22,510 nt of DNA from JBBRHH01 sp038222915 (lineage in GTDB: Bacteria; Planctomycetota; Phycisphaerae; Tepidisphaerales; Tepidisphaeraceae): positions 1 through 22,510 of the forward strand of contig JBBRHH010000025.1 of assembly GCA_038222915.1 (NCBI GenBank). Direction: 5' to 3'. The notes beneath the pieces are model-generated. The model made no database searches, was not told the DNA's origin, and saw only the letters and a program-made list of their open reading frames with translations. Position numbers and translations under genes: made by a program. Shown in pieces: positions 7,510 to 14,555 of this stretch; the stretch's first letter is position 1, and the number at the start of each line of letters is the position of its first letter.

Positions 7510-8202
7510 GGACGCGCGCTTCCCGCCATTCCAAAGCGGACGGCGAGCGATGAAGAGTTGGCTGGAGTTTCGAGCGAGATTCTCTCGATCGCCAAGCTGC
7601 GAACCAATGAACTGATTTCCGGCAAGAAGGTCAAAGAGGCGCGCGCTACCACGCAGCGAATCGTTGAGATTCTTCTTCGCGGGTCGATGAATCGTCCTTC
7701 CGTGGTGCCTGATGCCGCCGCACGACAGGCGCTGGAGAGTCAGGTAGGTCTGGCAACTGAAGCGGGCGGGCCCCTAGTAATCGCCATCCCTTTAGGCGGT
7801 GGTAAAGCACCGGTCACCCTCAAGACCGCTGGCGTCAACTTGCCCGACAACAGCGAGCGACTCATGCTTGCTCACCTCGCCGCCATGGTAGAGGCGGTGA
7901 GGGATACGTATCCGCGAACGAGTCTGCTGATGGTTCCCGATGCGCCTTTACACGAGGACTTCGGCTTCGATCCAGCTTCCGTTGCAGCACACATACAGCG
8001 TCTTCGAACAATGTCGGCCACATTTGGGCTCGACGGCATGCTTCACGTCGCCGACACTGCTCGCCTTATTCCCTCCGACCTCTACCGCACTACTATTGAG
8101 GACGGCGAGCATGAAGTGTTGCGGCGTGCTCGGCAGAGCGTCACCGAGGCAGCCCACTCCACCGGTCACCAGTCGGGGAAGGATGTTCAGAATCGCCGCT
8201 AA
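7498..8202 (+). CDS. PvcA/DIT1-like (isonitrile synthase family) ORF, probably N-terminally truncated
   Basis: A 234-residue frame with the only in-frame upstream starts being TTG at 7498/7501, inside the composite repeat; an in-frame TGA lies at 7479-7481, so the protein cannot extend further. The part from about residue 90 (PLVIAIPLGGGKAP, then LPDNSERLMLAHLAAMVEAV, YPRTSLLMVPDAPL and the FGFDPASVAAHIQRLR segment) resembles the order of motifs in DIT1/PvcA enzymes, which make isonitriles from Tyr or Trp using ribulose-5-phosphate. Family members are usually about 300 residues or longer, so this copy is short at both ends. The match is from memory of the family pattern and weak. No SD is visible. 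It is opposite in strand to its neighbours. Confidence 0.4.
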   Translation: MLAEGRALPAIPKRTASDEELAGVSSEILSIAKLRTNELISGKKVKEARATTQRIVEILLRGSMNRPSVVPDAAARQALESQVGLATEAGGPLVIAIPLGGGKAPVTLKTAGVNLPDNSERLMLAHLAAMVEAVRDTYPRTSLLMVPDAPLHEDFGFDPASVAAHIQRLRTMSATFGLDGMLHVADTARLIPSDLYRTTIEDGEHEVLRRARQSVTEAAHSTGHQSGKDVQNRR

Positions 8203-8370
8203 GGGCGTGTGGCATGATGCGGGCCGGTTGAGAAACGCGGCAGCCTCTGCGATCGAGAAATACGCGACGAGTTCCCGGACGGACGCACGTCAGAAGCTGG
8301 AGGCATATGGCCGCCGCTGGCTTGCGGTGGCACACCACACCGATCCCAATGCCCCATAGGAATGACAAGC

Positions 8371-8426
8371 TAAAAGAAAACCCCTTGTCGAACACCGCGT
8401 CGCAAACACGGCATTGCAAGGGGTTT
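8371..8426 (-). terminator. Intrinsic terminator downstream of the HEPN gene
   Basis: A 10-bp stem (8378-8387 / 8417-8426) is followed on the minus strand by TTTTCTTTT. It lies about 125 bases past the HEPN stop codon at 8551, so it could end the HEPN transcript. The 29-base loop is long, which lowers confidence. The stem sequence is shared with the hairpin of copy A, where no T-run follows. Confidence 0.5.
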
Positions 8427-8519
8427 ACAATCGGAGTGATAAGACGCCAGTTGAACTTTTCTGCGTTCTTTGCTCGGAAATGAGGGTCAGAGCTTGCGAT
8501 CCACGCTTTGTTGGCAGAA
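8378..8519. repeat. Composite repeat, copy B: hairpin, tRNA-3'-like core and structured block
   Basis: Same order as copy A: hairpin (8378-8387 / 8417-8426, loop 29 bases instead of 3), a diverged tRNA-like core at 8431-8460, then the nearly identical block 8447-8519. The single C-to-T difference in the 3' arm of the second inner hairpin (GACCC to GATCC) keeps pairing as G-U when the plus strand is read as RNA, but would be a mismatch on the minus strand. Confidence 0.7.
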
Positions 8520-8550
8520 CGTAACCGTCGGTGGTTCGAACACCTAATAA

Positions 8551-9327
8551 CTAATATCCGATCAGAGTCACCAGATTATTCGGAAGACCGTTTCCAAGCA
8601 AAAATTCGCGAAATTCTACTGCGGCATGCGTGTCAAATTTCGACACGACATAGGACACATCGCGTATCACGTTTCGAACTGTTCCAGCGCGGTCAAGCAC
8701 TTGGGGTACATTTTTCGGACGGTCGCAGGTGTGTATGCAGTCATGACGCCTTTGGATAATATGCTTCATCCGTCGTTCAAAATGCGCGATGCTGGTCTTA
8801 CGCTGAGCGTCCTTGGCATTCGCTGCAAGCGCTGCGTAGGCGTTCGCTGTGATTCCAAATAAACGATCCCCTGCTCCGCAATTGCCAATCCAAGAATCCG
8901 CCACGTCATTCCAAAGTTTATGGCCGGGGCGAAAGAATCGATTGAACTGATCATGTATTGCTGAGACATCCAGCATATTTGCCTTTTCCATCATTGCTCG
9001 CGCCGCCATTCGCCACTTCCAATTGATACGGATCGCATATCCTGCCAAAACTGCACGGACGGGAACCTTCATATCATTGAAGAATCTCGGTAAAATCATT
9101 GCAGGGTGTCGCTGTTTGGAGATCATGGTAGCGGCGAAGAAGTCCGAGAAAGCATCACAAAAATAGGCGTCAACCGCTCCGACCGACAACATCCAACTGG
9201 ATCGAAGAATGTCAGAGCGAAGTGTTGCTTGAGCAATTGTTGCGTGAGGCAGAACGTCGCCATGGCTGACCAACGCGGTTGCTCTGGCGATGTCCTCTTT
9301 GAATGTTGCTAAAGCGGCTGTGGGCAT
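8551..9327 (-). CDS. HEPN-domain protein (RiboL-PSP-HEPN-like), candidate RNase
   Basis: A 258-residue, largely helical protein. The N-terminal part has RSDILRSSWMLSVGAVDAYF (about 37-56), which resembles the start of RiboL-PSP-HEPN-type domains. Near the C-terminus, RRHDCIH contains the R-x4-H catalytic signature of HEPN ribonucleases (R194, H199). HEPN proteins are metal-independent RNases found as toxins and as effectors in abortive-infection and CRISPR systems, so a defence or toxin role is possible but inferred. The upstream frame is closed by an in-frame TAG with no other start, so ATG 9327 is used although it has no clear SD. A small gene with a strong SD ends 71 bases upstream on the same strand, suggesting a two-gene unit. 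It lies in the accessory region near the tRNA. Confidence 0.65.
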   Translation of the reverse strand: MPTAALATFKEDIARATALVSHGDVLPHATIAQATLRSDILRSSWMLSVGAVDAYFCDAFSDFFAATMISKQRHPAMILPRFFNDMKVPVRAVLAGYAIRINWKWRMAARAMMEKANMLDVSAIHDQFNRFFRPGHKLWNDVADSWIGNCGAGDRLFGITANAYAALAANAKDAQRKTSIAHFERRMKHIIQRRHDCIHTCDRPKNVPQVLDRAGTVRNVIRDVSYVVSKFDTHAAVEFREFLLGNGLPNNLVTLIGY

Positions 9328-9398
9328 GGCGTGCGGCGCACCATTCCGTCGAGAATAGTTCCAGGTCTGACGTCTCTATATATCTTGGCTACACATGG

Positions 9399-9659
9399 CT
9401 AAGACGCTGCGGAGATAGTAATTTCATGGTCTTGATGGTCAAAGTCAATCGCGACTTCGTATTCACCACTTGCACCTCGGTATCGCGTGCCCGCGAAAGT
9501 TAGCGGATGCGGCCCCACGCTCGCAGCGGAATAATGTCGACGAACCTCCGTCTCCACCCAATCGCGCTTCGTGGGACCTAAACGCTCTGCCACTTTCCCC
9601 TCGGCACGAATCGTCCATTCTTCGCCGTCGATAACAATCGTCCATTCTTCAATAGTCAT
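9399..9659 (-). CDS. Small acidic protein of unknown function upstream of the HEPN gene
   Basis: An 86-residue acidic protein with a good start: GGAGG lies six bases before the ATG at 9659. It begins with two near-identical 9-residue units, EEWTIVIDG and EEWTIRAEG, encoded by a 15-base direct repeat (9609-9623 and 9636-9650), followed by a basic helix-like segment (PTKRDWVETEVRRHY) and a strand-rich acidic C-terminus (EYEVAIDFDHQDHEITIS). No domain is recognised. Its position immediately upstream of the HEPN gene on the same strand is that of many antitoxins, but this is only context. It could equally be an unrelated small beta-rich protein. Confidence 0.6.
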   Translation of the reverse strand: MTIEEWTIVIDGEEWTIRAEGKVAERLGPTKRDWVETEVRRHYSAASVGPHPLTFAGTRYRGASGEYEVAIDFDHQDHEITISAAS

Positions 9660-9760
9660 AATGAGCCTCCGAAAAGAATAACCGTATTGTCTCCTAAATC
9701 ACGTTGCATACGCGGATGTCGTCGGATTGTCCTCAAGAAATAATCTAAGGGCTAGGGAAC

Positions 9761-9777
9761 GGTTCAAATCCTGTCAC
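9761..9777 (+). repeat. Inverted 17-base copy of the tRNA-Pro 3' T-arm
   Basis: GGTTCAAATCCTGTCAC is a perfect reverse complement of 9915-9931 within the tRNA-Pro gene. It starts at the inner part of the T-stem and stops in the acceptor stem. The bases around it do not complete a tRNA: the T-stem is broken beyond two pairs. It is oriented opposite to the other fragments and lies 137 bases from the intact gene. Confidence 0.6.
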
Positions 9778-9909
9778 ATGCTCGCCGTAAGCCCTGAATT
9801 TTCGCGAAGATCTCTGGTGCCTATTGAACCCCATAACGCAACGCAAGATTAGAATTGACAGTCAGATATGATCGTTAACGCTACTGGAACACATAAGCGC
9901 GTTATCAAA

Positions 9910-9983
<74 letters not shown>

Positions 9984-10092
9984 GCTAGATGCCGACAATC
10001 GGTCCAGCAGTGTAGCAGCGCCAATGCCCCATTCAAGTGCAAGGCCATTTTCGCTGATCGCTGGATCACTTGCGCCGGGCTACCCAAACCTT

Positions 10093-10860
10093 TCATTGCT
10101 GAATCGAATGCAGCAAATCAATGCTCGCCGTCCGCGTCGGCGCAACCGCAGGCTCGTCCGCTGCACCCATATCCGCCAGCAACTGTTTCGCCCCGCTCCG
10201 CACCGCCGCCACATCCATGTATCGCCCCGGACAATCCGTGCTCTTCGTATCCCGATGGCCTAATACACGGTCGGACGGAATATGATAAGTCTTCTCCAGA
10301 TACGCAACCAGCTTCACCAGCGACCGCATCTGCGCGGCCGTCGGATGCGTGTTGTCGAAATTGCCCACCAGGCAAATTCCAATTCCGAAATCATTAAATC
10401 GATTGTCCGGCGTCTTCGCATGCGCACCCCACTTCTGCTTCGGCCAGCGCGGCCCCACCTCAACCTGGCCATCCGCCGTATCCGTCCCATTTCCAATCAC
10501 AAAATGATACCCCAGTTCATCCCACCCCTTGTCCTTGTGAAAACGATCAAACGCTGCAGCGCCGCCGCCCGCGGTATCACTGTGATGCACCACAATCCAC
10601 TGCCACGGCCGCGGCTTCACAGCCGCCGACGGCACCCACGCAGTAGGAATCCCCGTAAACGGCGCAGGCTTCACTTCGGCCTTCGGTGGCGCCGGCGCAA
10701 CCGGCGGGGTTGCGCGAACCATCACCGGCGCAGGCCGTGCCGGCGCAGTGTTTGGCCCATCAAATGTAGGTGCGGGAAGAGTGTCGATCATTGCCGTCTG
10801 CTGTTGGCATCCTGCCATCAGCGCGGCACCGAGGACCAGTGCAGCAAGTGTCTTAGCCAT
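10093..10860 (-). CDS. Peptidoglycan amidase lipoprotein (N-acetylmuramoyl-L-alanine amidase, Amidase_2/PGRP)
   Basis: A 255-residue protein from the ATG at 10860, chosen for the AAGGAG seven bases upstream and because it places a lipoprotein signal at the N-terminus: MAKTLAALVLGAALMAGC, lipobox LMAGC with Cys18. A Pro/Ala-rich linker (about 28-68) leads to an Amidase_2/PGRP domain (about 84-230). Zinc ligands are visible: His in VVHHSDT (about 92), His in LGHRDT (202) and Cys in STDCPG (210), the T7-lysozyme/AmpD set. GYHFVIGNG and GIGICLVGNF are other family motifs. The enzyme cleaves the bond between MurNAc and L-Ala of stem peptides; the anchor suggests action in the periplasm during wall turnover or recycling. 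It is transcribed towards the tRNA-Pro gene. Confidence 0.93.
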   Translation of the reverse strand: MAKTLAALVLGAALMAGCQQQTAMIDTLPAPTFDGPNTAPARPAPVMVRATPPVAPAPPKAEVKPAPFTGIPTAWVPSAAVKPRPWQWIVVHHSDTAGGGAAAFDRFHKDKGWDELGYHFVIGNGTDTADGQVEVGPRWPKQKWGAHAKTPDNRFNDFGIGICLVGNFDNTHPTAAQMRSLVKLVAYLEKTYHIPSDRVLGHRDTKSTDCPGRYMDVAAVRSGAKQLLADMGAADEPAVAPTRTASIDLLHSIQQ

Positions 10861-10969
10861 CCTTGGCTCCTTGTGGTAAAGGTCGAAACCAACCCTCTTG
10901 TATCCCAAAAATGCGCGCATTTCAAACACCGCCCGTCAAATTTTCGCTGTTTTCTCGATAACCGCTCGA

Positions 10970-11218
10970 TCAACACCCAGCATCGGCCCCAAGGGCGGCC
11001 ATCAAAACCGATGTCGCAAGCCGATAACGCGCAATTTCCGCCCCGTCGACCGTCACCACCGGAATCGCCTCGCGAAATCGTTCGAAGTCGGCCGGATCGT
11101 CCAGAATATTCCGTTCTTCAAACTCAAAAGGTCTGACCAGCCGCGCGTCGAGAATCGTTTTCCGCACCGGATTGCAAAGATGACATCCCGGCTTCGTATA
11201 GAGCGTCACCCGCTTCAT
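10970..11218 (-). CDS. Glutaredoxin-family protein (DUF836-like)
   Basis: An 82-residue thioredoxin-fold protein: MKRVTLYTKPGCHLC with the redox pair C12-x-x-C15, then a helix, and IPVVTVDG (the cis-Pro loop) at about 52-59, closing with a short C-terminal helix. The CHLC motif and small size match the glutaredoxin-like proteins annotated as DUF836. It probably reduces disulfides or mixed thiols with an unknown partner. The start codon overlaps the stop of the upstream isomerase gene as ATGA (11215-11218), showing translational coupling. It is the last gene of a four-gene minus-strand operon. Confidence 0.88.
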   Translation of the reverse strand: MKRVTLYTKPGCHLCNPVRKTILDARLVRPFEFEERNILDDPADFERFREAIPVVTVDGAEIARYRLATSVLMAALGADAGC

Positions 11219-12054
11219 CCAAAGATCCGGCTCAAAAACGCATAACTCATCTCGGCCGCATACTGCGGATTTTGCGTGTACGTATAAAGCTCAACCGTCA
11301 AGAATCGCTTGTAGTCAATCGCCACCAGCGCATCCTTCAGCGCCGCCCAATCCAGCGTCCCCTCGCCCGGAATCAGGTGATAGTGCTTCCGCCCGGGAAT
11401 ATCCTCAACATGTAAATTCCAAATCCGCCCCGCCAACAGCTTCACCGATTCCGGAATCGGCTCGCCCAGCACCTGGCTATGCCCAATATCCAGATTCGCC
11501 CCAAATCGCGGATGGCCCAGCCGGTCGATCCACTCTTTCAGCTCCGTCGCAAACTCCAGAAACAACCCCGGCTCGCATTCAATCCCCACATCAATTCCCA
11601 GCGTATCCGCGCGCTCGAGAATCGGCTTCATCGATTCCGCAAATTGCCGCGCCGCCGGCGCAGGCGGCATTCCGCCCAGCATCCGGCCGCTGGTAATACT
11701 GATATTCTTCGCCCCCATCGCCTTCGCAAAGTTCAAAGTCTTCAAGATCAGCCGCGTCCGGTCCGCCCGATATTCCGGGTTCGGACTGATCAAACTCGGC
11801 TCAAAATACGGCTCGGGCGGCGCGTCGTTCCAATAGCCGAACGTGCAGTTGCAGTTGATATTGCTCACCTGCAATTCCATCGTATCCAATTCGCGCCGAA
11901 TCTCAGTCGTCATCACATCGTCGATCGCTTCGGGATAAGCGTGCGGCGTATCCGCCAGAATCTCCACCCCCGCAAATCCCGCCGCCTTTATGCCGCGCAG
12001 CGCCTCAACCAAACTAAACCGCGTATACGCGTTTGTGGAAAAAGCCAGTTTCAT
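11215..12054 (-). CDS. Sugar phosphate isomerase/epimerase (AP-endonuclease-2-type TIM barrel)
   Basis: A 279-residue TIM-barrel protein of the xylose-isomerase-like / AP endonuclease family 2 fold. Typical segments: MKLAFSTNAYTRFSL at strand 1, GFAGVEILAD at strand 2, MGAKNISITSG, an acidic metal-binding site built from IGIECEPG-like and GANLDIGHSQ segments, HVEDIPGRKHYHLIPGEG with the metal-ligand His/Asp, and a terminal TVELYTY strand. The family isomerises or epimerises ketoses or inositol derivatives using a divalent metal; the substrate cannot be told from sequence. Six bases separate it from the upstream BshC-like gene and it overlaps the downstream glutaredoxin gene, so it is in the middle of a tightly packed operon. 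Length is complete. Confidence 0.85.
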   Translation of the reverse strand: MKLAFSTNAYTRFSLVEALRGIKAAGFAGVEILADTPHAYPEAIDDVMTTEIRRELDTMELQVSNINCNCTFGYWNDAPPEPYFEPSLISPNPEYRADRTRLILKTLNFAKAMGAKNISITSGRMLGGMPPAPAARQFAESMKPILERADTLGIDVGIECEPGLFLEFATELKEWIDRLGHPRFGANLDIGHSQVLGEPIPESVKLLAGRIWNLHVEDIPGRKHYHLIPGEGTLDWAALKDALVAIDYKRFLTVELYTYTQNPQYAAEMSYAFLSRIFG

Positions 12055-12060
12055 AGCGTG

Positions 12061-13569
12061 TCAGCCCACAGCTTTCTGGTACCGATGCAGCATGTCGTTC
12101 AATCGTTCCGCCGGCTGCATCGCAAAGAACATCTCGCGATCGAACAGCGGCGCCTGCGCCGCCACCATCTTCCGCGTCTGTTCCAGCCTCGACTCCCATT
12201 CCGTAAACATCGGCTGAGCCAAACCGGCCGTCAGCTTCGAATGCATATCATAAAACAGACGCTGTCGTTCACGCGAGTGCCGCGGCAGCAATTGGATCTG
12301 TTTTACAATTCTCGTCTTTTCGTCACTCAACAAACCGTGCCGCAACCGCCGCCCCTCCAGCAGCACCGGCCTCAGATTAATCCGCTGCCGGTTCACCGCA
12401 TCCGGAAAATACATTGTCGCCGTCGTCACCGAAAACGCCGGCGCTTCCATCCCAAAATATCCCTCAATCACCCGATCCGTCACCTGATCGTACCGGCCGC
12501 CGCCAATCCCATGCACAAACTGATCCACGATAAACAGTCGAAAAAACAAAGTCAGCGTCAAAGCCCGCGGCGAAATCACCAGGTCATTGCGCCGCAGAAA
12601 TTTCATCAACTCATCGGCCGCACCCCACCCTTCCGCCCCGGCCCGAAAGCAAAACACTTCGCCCCCACCCGCCGTAATCGTCCAGCCGTCCGTCCCCCGC
12701 GCGACAATCCCGCGCCTCCGCGTCCCTGCCGCCGGCGAGTCAATCCAGAACGGCACCTCGCACGTATCACCCTCCACCCGCAAGTCCGGCCAGGGCCGAC
12801 CGACACTCCGAATCCCCTGCTCAAGCCGAAACTCCCCCAACGCACCGTTGTAAATGCCCGCAAACTTCTCCGGCCGCGCAAGAATTTCATGCACCAGCAC
12901 CAGATAAGCCGGAGACATCCACATCGGCCCCGCCAGCATCGCGTGATGCCGCATGCCTAACTCCCAATCCAGCTGATGCAATGCGTTGGTCAGTTGCCAC
13001 GCCAGATTAGACGACTCAAGCGACAGTCGCTTCAGCGACGCCAGAAACTCGATCGCCATCGGCCGCGCCGACCACTTCTCCGCCGCGCCCTCCAGCGCCC
13101 CAAGCGACTCATCCACATGCAGCGGCGACGGCCCGTCCAGCAATCCCGTCCAGGCCGCATCGTTCAGATGCGGGTCATCGGTAATCGCCTGCGATCCCCC
13201 CGGCCAGCGCAAGTGCAAATGCTTCGGCGCATCCGTTTCAATACTAAAGTGATACCCCGCCCCGCCCGCCTTCTCGGCTAGCGCATTGATTAAAGCATTC
13301 TTCACCCAGACGCCGGGATGGTGAAGCTCCGTCTGATGCCCAGTCCCAAAAATCGGCTGCCCGTCCTGCTTATGCCCGATCCAGGTCCGCTGTGCCGTCC
13401 GCAGTTCCGGCAGCGAGACGCCCTGCACCCGAACCTCATCCGCCCCGCCCAGCAGCTTCGCATTCTGCACGGCTTGTTGCGCAATCACCCCCGGCTCCGG
13501 CCAGATCAGCTTCTGTCCGTCTTCGCTCGGTGCCTTCCAATCGGAATAACGCTGGAGCACTTGGGTCAT
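12061..13569 (-). CDS. Conserved protein of unknown function, remotely BshC-like
   Basis: A 502-residue soluble protein. The start ATG at 13569 overlaps the stop of the glycosyltransferase gene (ATGA), which decides it over an ATG four codons upstream. Residues 73-100 (IFGTGHQTELHHPGVWVKNA...) recall the TGQQ-x-GL-x-GP region of BshC, the putative cysteine-adding enzyme of bacillithiol synthesis, and a TDA segment follows. The C-terminal half carries a striking motif HGIGGGRYDQVTDRVI (353-368), after SPRALTLTLFFRLF, which I associate with conserved planctomycete proteins but cannot name. No signal peptide or membrane segment. Operon context (GT2, isomerase, glutaredoxin) fits small-molecule thiol or glycoside metabolism, by inference. 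The gene is certain; the function is not. Confidence 0.6.
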   Translation of the reverse strand: MTQVLQRYSDWKAPSEDGQKLIWPEPGVIAQQAVQNAKLLGGADEVRVQGVSLPELRTAQRTWIGHKQDGQPIFGTGHQTELHHPGVWVKNALINALAEKAGGAGYHFSIETDAPKHLHLRWPGGSQAITDDPHLNDAAWTGLLDGPSPLHVDESLGALEGAAEKWSARPMAIEFLASLKRLSLESSNLAWQLTNALHQLDWELGMRHHAMLAGPMWMSPAYLVLVHEILARPEKFAGIYNGALGEFRLEQGIRSVGRPWPDLRVEGDTCEVPFWIDSPAAGTRRRGIVARGTDGWTITAGGGEVFCFRAGAEGWGAADELMKFLRRNDLVISPRALTLTLFFRLFIVDQFVHGIGGGRYDQVTDRVIEGYFGMEAPAFSVTTATMYFPDAVNRQRINLRPVLLEGRRLRHGLLSDEKTRIVKQIQLLPRHSRERQRLFYDMHSKLTAGLAQPMFTEWESRLEQTRKMVAAQAPLFDREMFFAMQPAERLNDMLHRYQKAVG

Positions 13570-14309
13570 GGGCAACAGCACGAAACGGCGGCGTCCGAAC
13601 GGCGTTCCTCCGTTTGCAGACGCGCCAGTTCCCGTTTCAACACACCCATATAATGGTTCAAACGCTCGGCCGCATCATCGAGAATACCACCAAAATGCCG
13701 GTTCGGATCGTTGTAAATCAGCCGCACCGGAATCTCGGTGATGCGCAATCCCGCATGCGCCGCCTGAGGCCAAAGCTGTAGTGGAAACGCATACCCCTGC
13801 TCGTCCAGATGCACCCGCCGCATGGCAGCCACGCGATGCGCCTTAAACCCGCAAAACGCGTCTGTAATTCCAAAGTGAAACAACTCGTTCAGCGATTGCG
13901 TAATGGTCGCATTGATCAGCCGGCGGTCCCCCGGCGGAAGATCGTCATCCTGCCGCGGCTGCATATACCGCGACCCACTGATGATGTCCCACCGATCCGT
14001 CTCAATCGCTCGAATAAACTCCGGAATCATCTCCGGCTCATGCTGCTCGTCACAGTCCATGGTGATGACCCAGTCAAACCCATGTTCGTCCGCATACTTG
14101 AATGCGTCGATCAGGCTCTGGCCATACCCCCGGTTCACCGCATGCCGCACCAGTCGAATATCCTGCCGATCCGCCAGCAGTTCGGCCGTGCCGTCCGTGC
14201 TCCCATCGTCGATCACCAGGACGTCCTTGTGAAAAGTCCGCACCTTGTCCAACACCTGGTTGACGTACTTCAACTCGTTGTGAACAGGGATGGCAATCAG
14301 CAACTGCAC
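13566..14309 (-). CDS. Family 2 glycosyltransferase (DPM1/DPG synthase-like)
   Basis: A 247-residue GT2 enzyme. I use GTG at 14309 (MQLLIAIPVHNE) because AAGGA sits six bases upstream and the Rossmann-like domain starts there; the frame remains open to 14357 but that part has no GT2 character. Motifs: IPVHNE (7-12), VIDDGSTDGT (33-41), and MDCDEQHEP with the D-x-D metal/nucleotide-sugar site (D85, D87), then GSRY and a downstream FCGFKAHR / GYAFPLQLW region. There are no membrane helices, so it resembles the soluble GT-A part of dolichyl-phosphate-mannose-synthase-like enzymes acting on polyprenyl phosphate at the membrane face. Acceptor and donor are unknown. It is the first gene of the minus-strand operon. 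Confidence 0.9.
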   Translation of the reverse strand: MQLLIAIPVHNELKYVNQVLDKVRTFHKDVLVIDDGSTDGTAELLADRQDIRLVRHAVNRGYGQSLIDAFKYADEHGFDWVITMDCDEQHEPEMIPEFIRAIETDRWDIISGSRYMQPRQDDDLPPGDRRLINATITQSLNELFHFGITDAFCGFKAHRVAAMRRVHLDEQGYAFPLQLWPQAAHAGLRITEIPVRLIYNDPNRHFGGILDDAAERLNHYMGVLKRELARLQTEERRSDAAVSCCCP

Positions 14310-14474
14310 GACCGGTCCTTCCGCAAGATGCCGCGATTTTCGGCCAACTCTCGGCACACTCGCAAATCTCGCACCAGCGACGAACCGCTCCGTCGGGTGG
14401 CCAAATAGTAGAGACGTCGCGCAGGAGGGTCAACTTGCTGACGCCGCTCCTTTGGTTGCTGCTCCACCTCCCAT

Positions 14475-14503
14475 TTGACCGACATGTACGACGGTGCTTA
14501 TAT
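14475..14503 (+). promoter_or_regulatory. Sigma70-like promoter of the TPR-pseudouridine synthase operon
   Basis: TTGACC (14475-14480), a 17-base spacer and TTATAT (14498-14503) precede the ATG at 14556, giving an expected 5' leader of roughly 45 bases. It lies in the 246-base spacer between the divergent glycosyltransferase and TPR genes. Confidence 0.55.
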
Positions 14504-14555
14504 TCGGCCCGTCGTCAGGCCAGCGTCCTGTAATGTCCCGCCCGCATAATCGTTC

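Noticed and set aside
7378..8519. Integron-like attC sites (gttgaac at 7440 and 8450 resembles the GTTRRRY core)
   Set aside because: No matching RYYYAAC partner in the expected distance, conservation continues about 60 bases past the core, and the gene units lie on both strands, unlike integron cassettes.
9700..9790. A second tRNA on the plus strand around the T-arm copy at 9761
   Set aside because: T-stem breaks after two pairs and no acceptor, D or anticodon arm can be found.
11479..12960. Long plus-strand open frame of 493 codons
   Set aside because: Arg/Pro/His-rich composition is the antisense shadow of the BshC-like and isomerase genes on the minus strand.
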